Assembly: GCA_030544215.1 (NCBI GenBank)
Contig: JARZZO010000003.1
Coordinates: 46,110,045-46,174,044 of the forward strand
DNA from: Zantedeschia hybrid cultivar
Taxonomy: Eukaryota; Streptophyta; Magnoliopsida; Alismatales; Araceae
Reading direction: 5' to 3'
Length of the DNA stretch: 64,000 nt
The translations under genes were made by a program, and so were the position numbers. Below, piece after piece: positions 1-10,000 of this stretch; position 1 is the stretch's first letter, and each line of letters starts with the position of its first letter. The notes beneath the pieces are model-generated. The model was not told the origin of the DNA. It saw nothing but the letters and a program-made list of their open reading frames with translations, and ran no database searches.

Positions 1-207
1 TTATTGTTGGACTGTATACGGACATTGTTATTTTTCCTTCCTGCGCACTTGCTTATCTTTGTAAGTCCGTGAGATTGTCATATTTAATCTTGTTTAGCAC
101 TTACTCCTCCAGACGTGTTGTGTGAGATCCGGGTGTGAACCCGTAGTTAATGGGCCGACATCCATTTAGTGACCGGGCCTCCGGTCATAGGATGGCGGGT
201 CGTTACA
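1..207 (+). mobile_element. 3' end of a family-C LTR (truncated by window edge)
   Basis: This segment matches the last ~205 bp of the two LTRs ending at 58218 and 62472, including the shared terminal stretch GGATGGCGGGTCGTTACA. The terminal CA is at 206-207. No primer-binding site follows, so this is either a solo LTR or the 3' LTR of an element lying to the left of the window. It abuts exon 6 of the PMD pseudogene directly, so its insertion removed that gene's 3' end. The target duplication cannot be checked because the left end is outside the window. Confidence 0.9.
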
Positions 208-2570
208 CAAAATGTCAGAACTCACTCGAGCAGCCCGATCCTCCTCCGCGAGAGAAGCTCGGTGGATGGCAGAGGACAGCTGACTCTAGACGTCAACCAG
301 GGTAGCCTCATGAGCAGCCGCCGCAGCAGATGAAGAAGCTTCAGTAGATAAAGTAGGGGGAGCCGCCTGGGTATAGACGGCTCGCTGCACCAAAAGACAA
401 CCGTCAGTTGCTAATCGGCAAAACAAATTAATTAATTAAAATATTCATTCATAAGCATGCATGCATACCAGGTCAAAGAGCTCCTTCTAGACCTACTCCA
501 GCTGGGCCTCCGCATCATGTAGGCGGGCCCGGAGGTCGATGATGACCGCATCTCGTGCATCCTGCATACCATACATACACACATTCATTCACAGATATAA
601 ATTAAGATAATAATAAAATGAAAGAAGCATAAATCATACTTACATCGAGTGGTCGGAGGAGTGGTAGATGGTCGTCGTAGTGGGCCCGGTATTGCTGGAG
701 ATAAGCCTCACTGCTCTCCGCATGGGACTACACTCGGATGCCGCGGTGGTGCCAGTCCTCGTACTACTCGGGGAACTTGGCATGCCAATCCGTGAGGGCC
801 TGCTTTCCCCTCATGCTCCTCCCTACTCCCTCCGGGACCTCCTCGTCGATCCACTCCTGGTGGAGGCCCAGGGTCCTCATGACTAGGCGGAGGCCGAGCG
901 GCTCGATCTCGTTCAGGCAGTGGAGCCACATCTGCCGACCGAACCGTCTCCGGCCAGCCGTCACCTACGGATGGCCCTCCTCGCCCATGCCCATATATGG
1001 GTGCCAGATCACCTGCATACAGGTTAGATGCATTCATATAAATTGCATTTAATAAATGAAACACTGCATTTAATAAATAAAACTGAACAAATCAAAACTC
1101 ACTAAAAGCTCCAGGTAGTCAAGAAACTGACGGCGGAGGGCTGTCAGTTGATGGTGCTGTGGGGCTGTGTCCACAATTGGCTGCCAGCAGCAAGCCAAGG
1201 GGACAGCATCCGGCCTCACGATCCGCGCTCGGCCGAGCGGGAAGTAGTGGTAACTCCAAACCTGCACAAAAAACATGTAATTTAGAAAAGTATCATATCA
1301 TTGCATTTCATATCATAAACAAATAATTAAAATAACTTAATACTTGGAGGAACGGGGAGAAGCCGCTGATGGTGGTCTCGCGGTCCGGCATGACCGCAGA
1401 GAGATCAGCAAACAAGTGGGCCAGGAGGGCCGCACCCCATGCATACTCATACAAACTATCTAAGTCATCTAAGAGATAAAGGAACCTACAGTGGATATGG
1501 TCGCCTTTCGTACCGAAGAGCAACTGACTAAAAAAGAAAACAAGGAAGATTCTCAACTGTCTATCTACCTTATCTACCTGGCTAGGGTCACTGCAGTAGA
1601 CAGAGGAAGATGACTCTGCTAACCTATCTTTGAATGCCTCGCGAGTCTCATCTGATCGCTGCCTAGGGTCTACTAATCCTAGGGCTGCCTCCACCTCTAC
1701 TCTAGGGACAGTCCTAGACTCTCTATCTAGGATAGACACTTCTATCCCTAGCAAAGCCTCTGCCAACCCTCGGTAATCGGGGTAAGTCACCCTGCTCACC
1801 GGTCGGCCCTCTACCCTAAGGCCAGTGATCCTGGCCACGTCCTCTAAAGTCGGGACCATGTGGCCCCAAGGCATTAGGAAAGCCTTGCTTTCCGCATGCC
1901 ATCTCTCCCGCAGCACCTGCAGGTGGACCAAATTGAGGCAAAATGGCTCGATCTCGAGAATCTCGCCGAACCCCATCCTGCGCAGGCGCGCCTTCTGGAA
2001 GTCCGGGAGTCCACGATATGCTCCTACTACCAGGTCCCACGAAATCCGGGCCCTCATCGTCCCCTGGAAATGAAAACAAGAAGATTTCATCAGTTGATGG
2101 ACTTAATAAATCCATAAAATGTTCTGTTTAAAAGGCATTGAGATATGTGGACGTCCATTGAAAGGCGTCCACCACTCCTGATGCCTTTTGAACCTATTTT
2201 CTGTCCTATTTAAAAATTCAATTTCTGCCTGAATGGCGTCGGACCATGGCGACGCCCTTTGAAAGGCGTCACCTAGTCTGGACGCCGTTCAAGCCAGATT
2301 TTGGGTTCTTTCAAAGAACCCATTTCCTTCCCTCTTTTCTTCACCTCATTCAAACCATAGGAGACTTACCAGGTGTAGAGCTTCTTCCCCTTCTTCTTCC
2401 TCGTCCATGGGCGCCGGAGGAGCCTCCTCTTCCTCTGAGAATGCCGCCACCGCCGCAAGGTTGGCCGGTGGCACCTCAAGGACTTCTTACGCCAGCACCA
2501 CTGCGAGAGGGGCCGTCCTCCGCCGCTTGGCTATAGACTTAGCCTTGCGCGATCCTTCGCCGGACTCCAT
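208..2570 (-). pseudogene. Plant mobile domain (PMD/MAIN-like) pseudogene, six exons
   Basis: Reading the minus strand gives six exons: 2570-2370, 2063-1344, 1261-1103, 1012-644, 561-469 and 384-208. Every junction has GT/AG borders and every intron is phase 0. Exon 1 begins MESGEGSRKAK and is basic. Exon 2 (240 codons) carries the PMD-type core, with WDLVVGAYRGLPDF, FCLNLVHLQVLRERWH and MVPTLEDVARITGLRVEG. Exon 3 starts VWSYHYFPLGRAR. PMD proteins (MAIN/MAIL family and transposon-borne relatives) are plant nuclear proteins linked to silencing; the family call is from motif recognition only. Seven premature stops (TAA 2487-2489; TAG 965-967, 764-766, 728-730, 493-495, 487-489, 286-288) break it without any frameshift. 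The 3' end is cut at 207/208 by an LTR. Intron 1 holds four GACGC dyads. Confidence 0.82.
2134..2286. repeat. GACGC dyad cluster (two doublets) in PMD intron 1
   Basis: Four dyads have cores at 2134-2155, 2164-2185, 2235-2256 and 2265-2286. Each has a GGCGTC-like arm, 10 bases, and a GACGCC-like arm. They form two doublets with a 30-bp period and lie wholly within the 306-nt intron 1. Confidence 0.85.
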
Positions 2571-2955
2571 TAAAGAGAGCTTGAGAGGAAGAGAGAATTA
2601 GAGAAAGAGAGCTTGGGCTCGAGGTTAGAGAAAGAGAAGGAGAGAGAGATTGAGAGGAAGAGAGTTTGAGAGGAAGAAGGCACAAGAGAGATATGAAGGA
2701 GATGATCGCCGGAGTTGAAGTCACCGGGCAACGGAGGAGAGTTGCCACAGAGGAAGAAGAAAAAAGTAAAAGTTTGGGAGAATGAGGAAGAAAGAGGGGG
2801 CTTTCGCGGCTTCTGTTTGGAGAAGTTGAAACACGTCGGGGTACAGCGACGCCATTCAGGACGCATAAACTGAGGCGGCAAAGGACAGAGGTTTGAAATT
2901 GATCAAAAGGCATCTACACATAGCGACGTGTTTCAGTTTAAACCGCCAATTCTGG
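2571..2955 (-). promoter_or_regulatory. PMD upstream region: pyrimidine-rich leader and two dyads
   Basis: On the minus strand, 2800-2571 is a CT-rich leader just upstream of the PMD ATG. It is preceded by two GACGC dyads (cores 2832-2853 and 2909-2930). A TATA-like stretch lies at about 2963-2975, overlapping the end of the DUF7745 gene. The order dyads, pyrimidine-rich leader, short first exon, dyad-bearing intron is the same as inside the family A/B/C LTRs. The promoter role is inferred from position. Confidence 0.45.
2832..2930. repeat. GACGC dyads upstream of PMD
   Basis: Two degenerate dyads, CACGTC-N10-GACGCC at 2832-2853 and GGCATC-N10-GACGTG at 2909-2930. Most differences from consensus are CpG transitions, and both keep the 10-base spacer. 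Confidence 0.75.
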
Positions 2956-4367
2956 TCAGAACAGTATATATGGAACAAATAATCCTCTATCTGTTTCTTG
3001 AGAGAATTTTACACGATGATTGAAGCTAATATTCCACAGTATGACTATAAGTTCAGTAGCTTCATAATCTTCATCGGATTCCAAGGTACGCTTCTTGATT
3101 GGAGATGTATGGAAAAATTCAGGGAATTCATAGCGAGGCAAGCTGAGTTGAGTATAGCAGCGATAAGGATTGTACAGTACGAACTCAGTAGCCCCTATCA
3201 GCTTAAGCTCTGCACCTGTTGCACGACATACTCGAATGGACTTTCCTACGAGTGCAAGTGGAGAGGAATCAAACCCATTTACTGACATTCTTCTCAAATA
3301 ATCTCTCCAGTCAGCTCGAGTCTTGAGTTTCGGCACTCGATTGATCATCTTCTCATTGAATTTCACAATGTTGGAAATATGGAAGATAGGGCTATTCTGA
3401 TAGATTTGAGATGGTCTTGCATAATTTCTAGTGTGATATTCAAACTTGAAGTGCAACTCGACCCACAGAGTGAAGAGTAGCATGCAACCATACAGAGGCT
3501 GACCTATAGACGCTGCAGAGAGCCCACTGTAGAGATAGGATAGAATCGATGTACCTATCTGTCTTCCCTCAAAGATCTCGCAGATTGCACTAACTTGATC
3601 ATCTTCTAGTATGTTGTCTTGAGCAGGAAAGAACAGAGCTCCGGCTAGGCACGTGGTGAATGCTTTCATCACGTTCTTAGTGTCATCCTCTCTAAGATCT
3701 TCAATTTCGTACAGAGTCCACTCTGCAAGCTTTACAAAGTTGATTCCTTTCTTGGTGAGGTACCCTTTAACTTCTTTTCGATCCTTCATGATCTTCATCA
3801 ACAATTGTTGACCGGTGATCTTGTCCTTCATCAAAGCCATCTTATTCTAGATCACTTCATTGTCACCGTACAACTTGATTTTGGGAAGGCCCAATAGGAG
3901 TTCAACCTCCTCTAGAAGAATAGTACATTCAAATTCAGGAAAAATAAAGGTATGGGTTTGAGGATGCCATAATTCAATCAAAGCACCCATAGCCGTCCAG
4001 TCCACGTTTGGACTTTTGTAATGCTTTGCATGGACTACTAGACCTTGGATGTTCCACTTGGAAACAAAAGATTGCATAGAAATTGTAGTACTTTTAGCAA
4101 GCTTGCGAATCAAAGGGAGAGATGTAAATTTCCTTGGGCCGGGAAACAAAGGATATGCCTAAAAAAACCAGGGAGAATTGCTATGAATTGCAATGAAAAA
4201 CTTGAAGAACTTGAAGAATATGGAGAGAAAAAGGAAATTGAAGAAGAAGGATTGAAGGAGAAGAGGATTTAACTTACTTTGAGGTTAGGATATCTTCCAC
4301 TTAGATGATTTTCCACGTCGGAGAGCTTCTCTAACGTCTTCTTCACCCTCTTGTTTGAAGAATCCAT
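2956..4367 (-). pseudogene. DUF7745-type plant protein, two exons, one premature TAG
   Basis: Exon 1 (4367-4278) encodes 30 residues starting MDSSNKRVKKTLEKL and ends at a GTAAGT donor. A 119-nt phase-0 intron (4277-4159) ends in a T-rich TTAG acceptor. Exon 2 (4158-2956) gives 400 codons. The region reading LIELWHPQTHTFIFPEFEC and LLLGLPKIK resembles the N-terminal signature of DUF7745 plant proteins, which share a fold-like pattern with plant mobile domain proteins; this is recognition by eye. One in-frame TAG (3847-3849) interrupts the frame, consistent with CAG to TAG; otherwise about 430 codons are open. It is on the same strand as the PMD pseudogene. A TATA box and two dyads lie upstream. 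Further 3' exons below 2956 cannot be excluded. It is a near-intact, perhaps recently silenced gene. Confidence 0.7.
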
Positions 4368-4700
4368 CTTGTTCTTGAGCTTTTCCTTCTTGAAACCTTG
4401 AAAACCTTAAAAATCCTTGAACTTTGAAGAAAATCTCTAACTTTGATATCTAGATTGTGTTAGGATTGCTTTGATACAAGTTTATGGAGTTTATATAGAG
4501 AGAATTGCGATTCTAGGAAGGCTTTTACAGATTGGAGAAAGGATAAGCATAGAAGAGAGTTGGAATCCGGGTAGAAGTTAGCCAGAACCTGTTTCTGCGA
4601 CTAAAAATGTGTCGTTGAACAGCGACGCGTTATAGTTGGATTAATGGCGTCGGCCCGACACAACGTGTTTTAGGGTTTTCTGTTATTTATCTGAAATTCA
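4368..4700 (-). promoter_or_regulatory. Promoter of the DUF7745-type gene with TATA box and dyads
   Basis: A good minus-strand TATA box (TATATAAAC) lies at about 4488-4500, some 120 bp upstream of the ATG at 4367. Two GACGC dyads lie a further ~110 bp upstream (4608-4667). This places the dyads in a core-promoter-proximal position. Confidence 0.55.
4608..4667. repeat. GACGC dyad pair upstream of the DUF7745-type gene
   Basis: Cores are at 4608-4629 (TGTGTC-N10-GACGCG) and 4646-4667 (GGCGTC-N10-AACGTG), both with a 10-base spacer. Confidence 0.8.
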
Positions 4701-5723
4701 ATGTTTATCTATATTTTGATGCTTAATTAAACATTTGTTTGAAGTTACTGATGAATTTAGAGTGCAAGAAATTCAAGAAAATCCAAATGAAGCTGAAAAT
4801 TCAAAGAAGATCCCATTGTGGGAGTTTGTAAGTCCCGACCGTAGCTAAAAAGACGGTTATCTCTATCCCTTGTATTTTTTCATGTAATTGATTTACATCA
4901 TCATTACTATATGTTAAATATTTATTAGACTATATCAAGGACCTCGTGGTTTTGATGAAACTGGAATTTGAGTTCCCTTACAACAAAAACAGTGATAATT
5001 CCAGAGATTTCTTAATCGCGCGGATAGGCCGTTTGATTGTTAATCAGTGAGGACGATGGTTCCACTTTTGTGAAATAGTGCGTGGATAAACAAGCTTCGG
5101 CTTAGCATTGAATTACAAGAATTGGTATCTTAACTCATTAATGACAATTTAACAATATTATCCTTGATTATTTTATATTTTATTTTATTTTATATTTTTC
5201 TTTTAGCCCAGCATGCATCATGTAGGACTTTGAAATCAATGTGATAAGAATTAATTATTGATTAAGTTTCAGACTATTGATCAATTAATCCCAATAAGAT
5301 ATGAAATATTCCATTTTGAATTGAGTATTTTGATTATCTTTGAAGTTCGCTTAAAGATATCCTTAGAATTCTATCCTTTCTTGGATTCTTTATCCAATAT
5401 TCTTGTTTTCTTTTAAGATCCATCATGGTTGCAGCACGTCCACATTGGTTGGCAATCGCTTCCTATGATGAAACCTGCACTGTCTATGACCTAGGGTACT
5501 TCCCAATCCATGGAGGTTGATCGACCTTATTTTATTTCCTTATCTATTTCATCCAGACATGATTAATTCTATTGATCTCCTTGAGCTATCTTCATTGATG
5601 ATTTTGAGAAAAATTCCAATCATATGATGTTAAGAGCGTGTCTCATCACACCTTGGCATCACCTTTTCAGTACATTCCATTTCATTTCACTCCGTTGCAA
5701 AGACGATGCCAAGGTGAGGCAGC
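4701..5723. other. Unclassified AT-rich interval with short coding-like remnants
   Basis: No complete gene is visible. Two short plus-strand open stretches look codon-like: about 4742-4849, ending ...WEFVSPDRS stop, and 5425-5521, MVAARPHWLAIASYDETC onward to a stop. Neither is recognised. They could be the degraded 3' end of a gypsy element whose LTR begins at 5724, but there is no supporting domain. An inverted repeat spans the LTR boundary. Confidence 0.4.
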
Positions 5724-5735
5724 TGTAGACACGCT
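5635..5735. repeat. Inverted repeat across an LTR junction
   Basis: AGCGTGTCT at 5635-5643 pairs with AGACACGCT at 5727-5735. CACCTTGGCATC at 5649-5660 pairs with GATGCCAAGGTG at 5705-5716. The loop is about 44 bases. The outer right arm lies in the first bases of the LTR starting at 5724. Confidence 0.8.
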
Positions 5736-6911
5736 AATTTTGACATCATTTTGAGTAAATTTCATATCATATAATAATGCCTCAAAGTGGTCTAATATTT
5801 AATCATTAATTAGTTTTTATTAATCTTTCTGAATTAATTATTTAAATAGTATCGGGTCAGACAGACATAATTTTAGTTAATTAATTAGATTGATTTTAAC
5901 TCAAATTTTAATCAAATATGAAAAAGTCTAAAAGACGTCGACATGTGTAGACGCCATTTAGAGTTTATTCCTATTTTGATATTTAAGTTTGAATTTTAAT
6001 TAATTGATTAATTAGCTAAAAGACGTCTGCCAAGCACGACGCCATTTAGGTCTCCTAAGCTGTTTCTGTCTCTTTTTTCGGATGTTTATCCTTATCTTAA
6101 TTAGTCTAAAAGACGTCTCCCATGGGCGACGCGTTTTAGATAATTACAGATAATGATGAATTAATATGTGTTTATATGTTTGTTAGTTGGATAAACTTCA
6201 AAATCCTTCATGTTAATCTGATCATAATTGCGGATGTAAAGCCTATAAATACCCATCCCCTTGGTCATTGAAGAGTTAGTGATGATAGCGATAATTGAGT
6301 GAAAATTGAGCAAAGAATCTTGGCGACGACGTCCAAACGTTGAAGGATCGAGGTGTTGCTGCTAGTTCCAGGAGTCTTGAAGCAAGCTACATCATTTCTT
6401 CATCGTTTCTTCATCCTTTCAAGATCCTTTCAAGACCATGGCTTTTCAGGGGCCATCCAACTCAGTTCTTAATTTTTCATCATCATATTAGTTCAAAATC
6501 TCATTCATCACATCACTCCATGCAACACACACTCACCAGCATTATTTTCCAATCCATGTTTTAAGGGGTTTACAAAGACCACAAACAAGTAAGTTCATTT
6601 GTTTAGTTGCATGATTAGAATTTCTACTGGAATTGATACTACATCTATTTGCGTTCTTATTGTTCCCTCTTTCTTTGTTTCCACTTTTTGCAAGATTCAA
6701 AGGTACAAAAGGAGATAAAGAGGAGAGAATCAACAAGGAAAAGGAATCTGGATGATCTTCAAAGTCTGATAAACAGCCAAAGCAAGAACAAAGTCAAAAG
6801 GGCTCTCTTTCTTCTGCCGGCTGAAGGAGGGGAATCAAGAACTTCAACATCTCCCGATTCGAAAACAGGTAGGCGATCAATCTTTTCTCTTGGAACTTTT
6901 TAGTTAAAAGT
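5724..6911 (+). mobile_element. Probable LTR of a TGTAGACAC-type gypsy element (family D)
   Basis: The start TGTAGACACGC is typical of LTRs of the Tat/Retand side of plant Ty3/gypsy. A TATA box (TATAAAT, 6244-6250) with downstream leader fits a U3-R arrangement. The 3' limit is placed before TTTCTGGCGATCAC (about 6912), which resembles the TGGCGA-type primer-binding site of that group. The U3 holds three GACGC dyads. No second copy is in the window, so the boundaries are tentative. The element internal region is lost at the junction with Gypsy-1. Confidence 0.5.
5934..6133. repeat. Three singleton GACGC dyads in family-D LTR
   Basis: Cores are at 5934-5955, 6022-6043 and 6112-6133. Each starts CTAAAAGACGTC and ends GACGC followed by CATTTAG or GTTTTAG, with exactly 10 bases between arms. 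They lie 110-310 bp upstream of the TATA box. Confidence 0.9.
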
Positions 6912-7004
6912 TTCTGGCGATCACATTCACTTAGTTTTAATAGGTTTATTTGTCACATAAACAACATAATTTTCATGATAATCATACACCTAATTTGAGC
7001 ACTC
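6912..7004. other. Junction between family-D LTR and Gypsy-1
   Basis: A short AT-rich segment that follows the possible primer-binding site TGGCGA (6915-6920). The Gypsy-1 gag frame appears abruptly after it, lacking its N-terminal part, so a rearrangement or truncation breakpoint lies here. Confidence 0.4.
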
Positions 7005-10000
7005 ATAATGAAGGTCAAGCTGGGTGAGAAGTATCTTTCCCCGACTTACCGCCGCCGCCTCATTGATAGGTGGCATAGCATACCTCAAGGTACTCGCACT
7101 ATTTCTGAATACATTGCAGAGTTCAACAAGTACCTGATGAGATGTGGGGCTCGAGAGGAGTGTGCGTTGACTCTTTCCCGATTTCGGAAGGGTCTACGCC
7201 GTGTGTATCAGCAAGAACTGTTCTGTCAGCATGTCACGACCATTGAGCATGCCTATTAGGTCGTGAGAGAGATGGACCGGTTTGAGCTTGAGGTGGAGTC
7301 ACCCCCGCGTGCTAGGCCGACCTATCAGCGACCTCTTGATCAGCGTGCCGCACCGGGAGTGCCCCAGAGGGCTCCAGCCTTCAGGTCTACTGATCCCAGT
7401 CATCAGGGCCCTCCCTCTCGTCCACGTTTTCCCCAGAGGGACCCGGTGCCCAGCTTTTCGGCTCCCCCAGTCCATCCATCCATGGGAGTCCCTCCACCCA
7501 GACGGGAGGATAAGAGGAAGGCCCCAACTGTAGGAGAGTCCTCCGTGGAGGGCGGATCCCGTGGTCGGTGCTTCAGGTGTTAGGGATTTGGATATTACCA
7601 ATCTCAGTGCCCATTCAGATCCTTGGGTATTGGAGATGCGGATCCTGAGGAGTACCAGCCCGAGTTGTAGACGGTGAGTTATGCGGCTGGTGAGGATATG
7701 GCTAATGATTTTCACTCTGAGGGTGAGATTATGGGTTGCACCCAGACTCAGTTTTTGTGGGATGGTGATTGTGAGGACCTTCCTAATGAGGGTAGGATTA
7801 GCGTGGTTAGATGCATCTTGACCTAGCCAAAGGTGTGTAATAATTGGCGCTGCATCACCATCTTTCACACTTATTACCGTGTTGATGGCAAGGTGTGCAA
7901 GGTGATTATTGACAGTGGAAGTTGCATTAATGCAATCTCCACTAATGCCGTCGCGCGCCTTGGGCTGGTTGCCATTGACCACCCTCGTCCCTATCGTGTA
8001 TCCTAGGTGGATTCTACTTCCATTCCGATTCAGACGAGGTGTCTCGTTCCCATTTGCTTCCCACCGTATGAGGATAAGATTTGGTGTGACGTCCTACCTA
8101 TGGAGGTCGGGAGCCTTCTTATACTTGGAAGGCCTTGGCTGTACGATATGGACGCGACCCTCCAGGGTCGGTCCAATACATGCATATTTCAGTACGGCGA
8201 CCTACTTATCACTTTACAGCCCTCCCGACCTAGGTCGCCTTCTCAGCAGGGGACTACTCAAGGGAGTTCTTTGGCTTCCCGGCTTCCCCGACTACCCCTC
8301 CCACTTCTGGTGCCACTACCACCTCCAGCACCACCCCTGCTTGTCCATCTACCACTCTCAGCACGGCTTTAGCGAGTATGTGTTCCAGTCCCCGTTCGAC
8401 CTTACCGGGCATCGCCAGCACTCGCGAGCCTTCCCCCCTTGGCACACCTCCCACTGTGGCTTTACAGATCATTGAGCTCAAGCATGATTTGGTTGAAAGT
8501 GAGCTAGTTTTTCTTTTAGTGGTTAGAGAGGTCACTGCCGAGGCCCCGAGTGAGCACCCCACTGAGGTCTCCTCTCTTCTTCAGGAGTTTTAGGATATCT
8601 TACCCGAGGATCTTCCGAAAGGTCTACCACCAATGCATGATATCCAGCACGCCATCGATCGGATTCTGGGATCCACTCTGCCCAACCTACCGCACTATCG
8701 CATGAATCTTACGGAGCATTCTGAGCTCCAGAGGTAGGTTGAGGAACTCCTGACTAGGGGCTCCATTCATGAGAGCATGAGTCCTACGCCGTCCCCGCAC
8801 TCCTAGCTCCAAAGAAAGATGGCGCTTGGAGGATGTGTGTGGATAGCTGCGCGATCAACAGCATCACGGTGAGATATCGCTTTCTCATTCTCCGCCTTGA
8901 TGATATGCTTGATATGATGGCGGGAGCCACTGTGTTTTCAAAGATCGATCTAAAGAGTGGTTATCACTAGGTTCGGATCAGACCTGGGAATGAATGGAAG
9001 ATGACTTTCAAGACGAAAGATGGACTTTACGAGTGATTGGTCATGCCCTTTGGCCTGTCCAATGCCCCTAGTACCTTTATGCAGCTTATGACGCAAGTAT
9101 TACGACCTTTCATTGGTACATTTTTGGTCTTGTACTTTGACGATATCCTCATCCATAGCCATTCTAGGGAGGATCACTTGGAGCACCATTGGCAGGTGTG
9201 CCTTATCCTTCGTCGCGAGAGTCTATATGGGAACCTTAAGAATTGCGCTTTTATGACTGATCAAGTGATCTTCTTAGGGTTCATCGTTTCATCTGAGGGC
9301 GTTTCCGCTACGAGAAAGTCAGAGCGGTGGTAGAATGGCCTGAGCCACAGTCTATCCATGATGTGCGGAGCTTTCACGGCTTAGCGACATTCTATCGTCA
9401 TTTATCCACGGATTCAGCTCCATTACGACTCCGACCACTGACTGCATTCGGAAGGGAGCATTTCACTGGACGAAGGCCGCTGCTTCGGCCTTTCCTCACA
9501 TAAAGGAGCGTATGACCCACGTACATGTCCTACGTCTGCCTGACTTTTCGAGGGTGTTTGAGGTCTCTTGTGATGCTTTTGGTGTCGGCATATAGGTGGG
9601 GTTTTGAGCCAGGAGGGCCATCCCATTGCATACTTCAGCGAGAAACTGAACGACACTAAGCTGAAGTACTCCACCTATGATAAGGAGTTTTATGCGATAG
9701 TGCAGGCATTGAGATATTGGAGACATTATCTGCTACTGCAAGAGTTCGTACTATACTCCAATCATGAGGCACTTTGGTTTCTCCATGCCTAGAAGAAGTT
9801 GAACATAAGACACAGTTGATGGGTCGAGTTTCTTCAGGCCTATACATTCGTCCTGAAGCATAAGGCGGGTGTAGAGAACCGCGTGGTTGACGCATTGAGC
9901 TGTCGATCTTCCCTACTATCAGTTGTCAGTGCGGAGGTCACGGGATTTGAGAGGCTCCGGGACGAGTATCCTACTTGTCCCGACTTTGGTCCTATCCACT

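Noticed and set aside
7299..7982. 227-codon minus-strand frame
   Set aside because: It is antisense to the Gypsy-1 gag-protease region and has no domain.
7257..9036. Fungal RIP as the cause of the nonsense mutations
   Set aside because: The content is plant (PMD gene, plant retroelements). Changes are scattered CAG/TGG to TAG with most sequence unaffected, fitting plant methylation and deamination.
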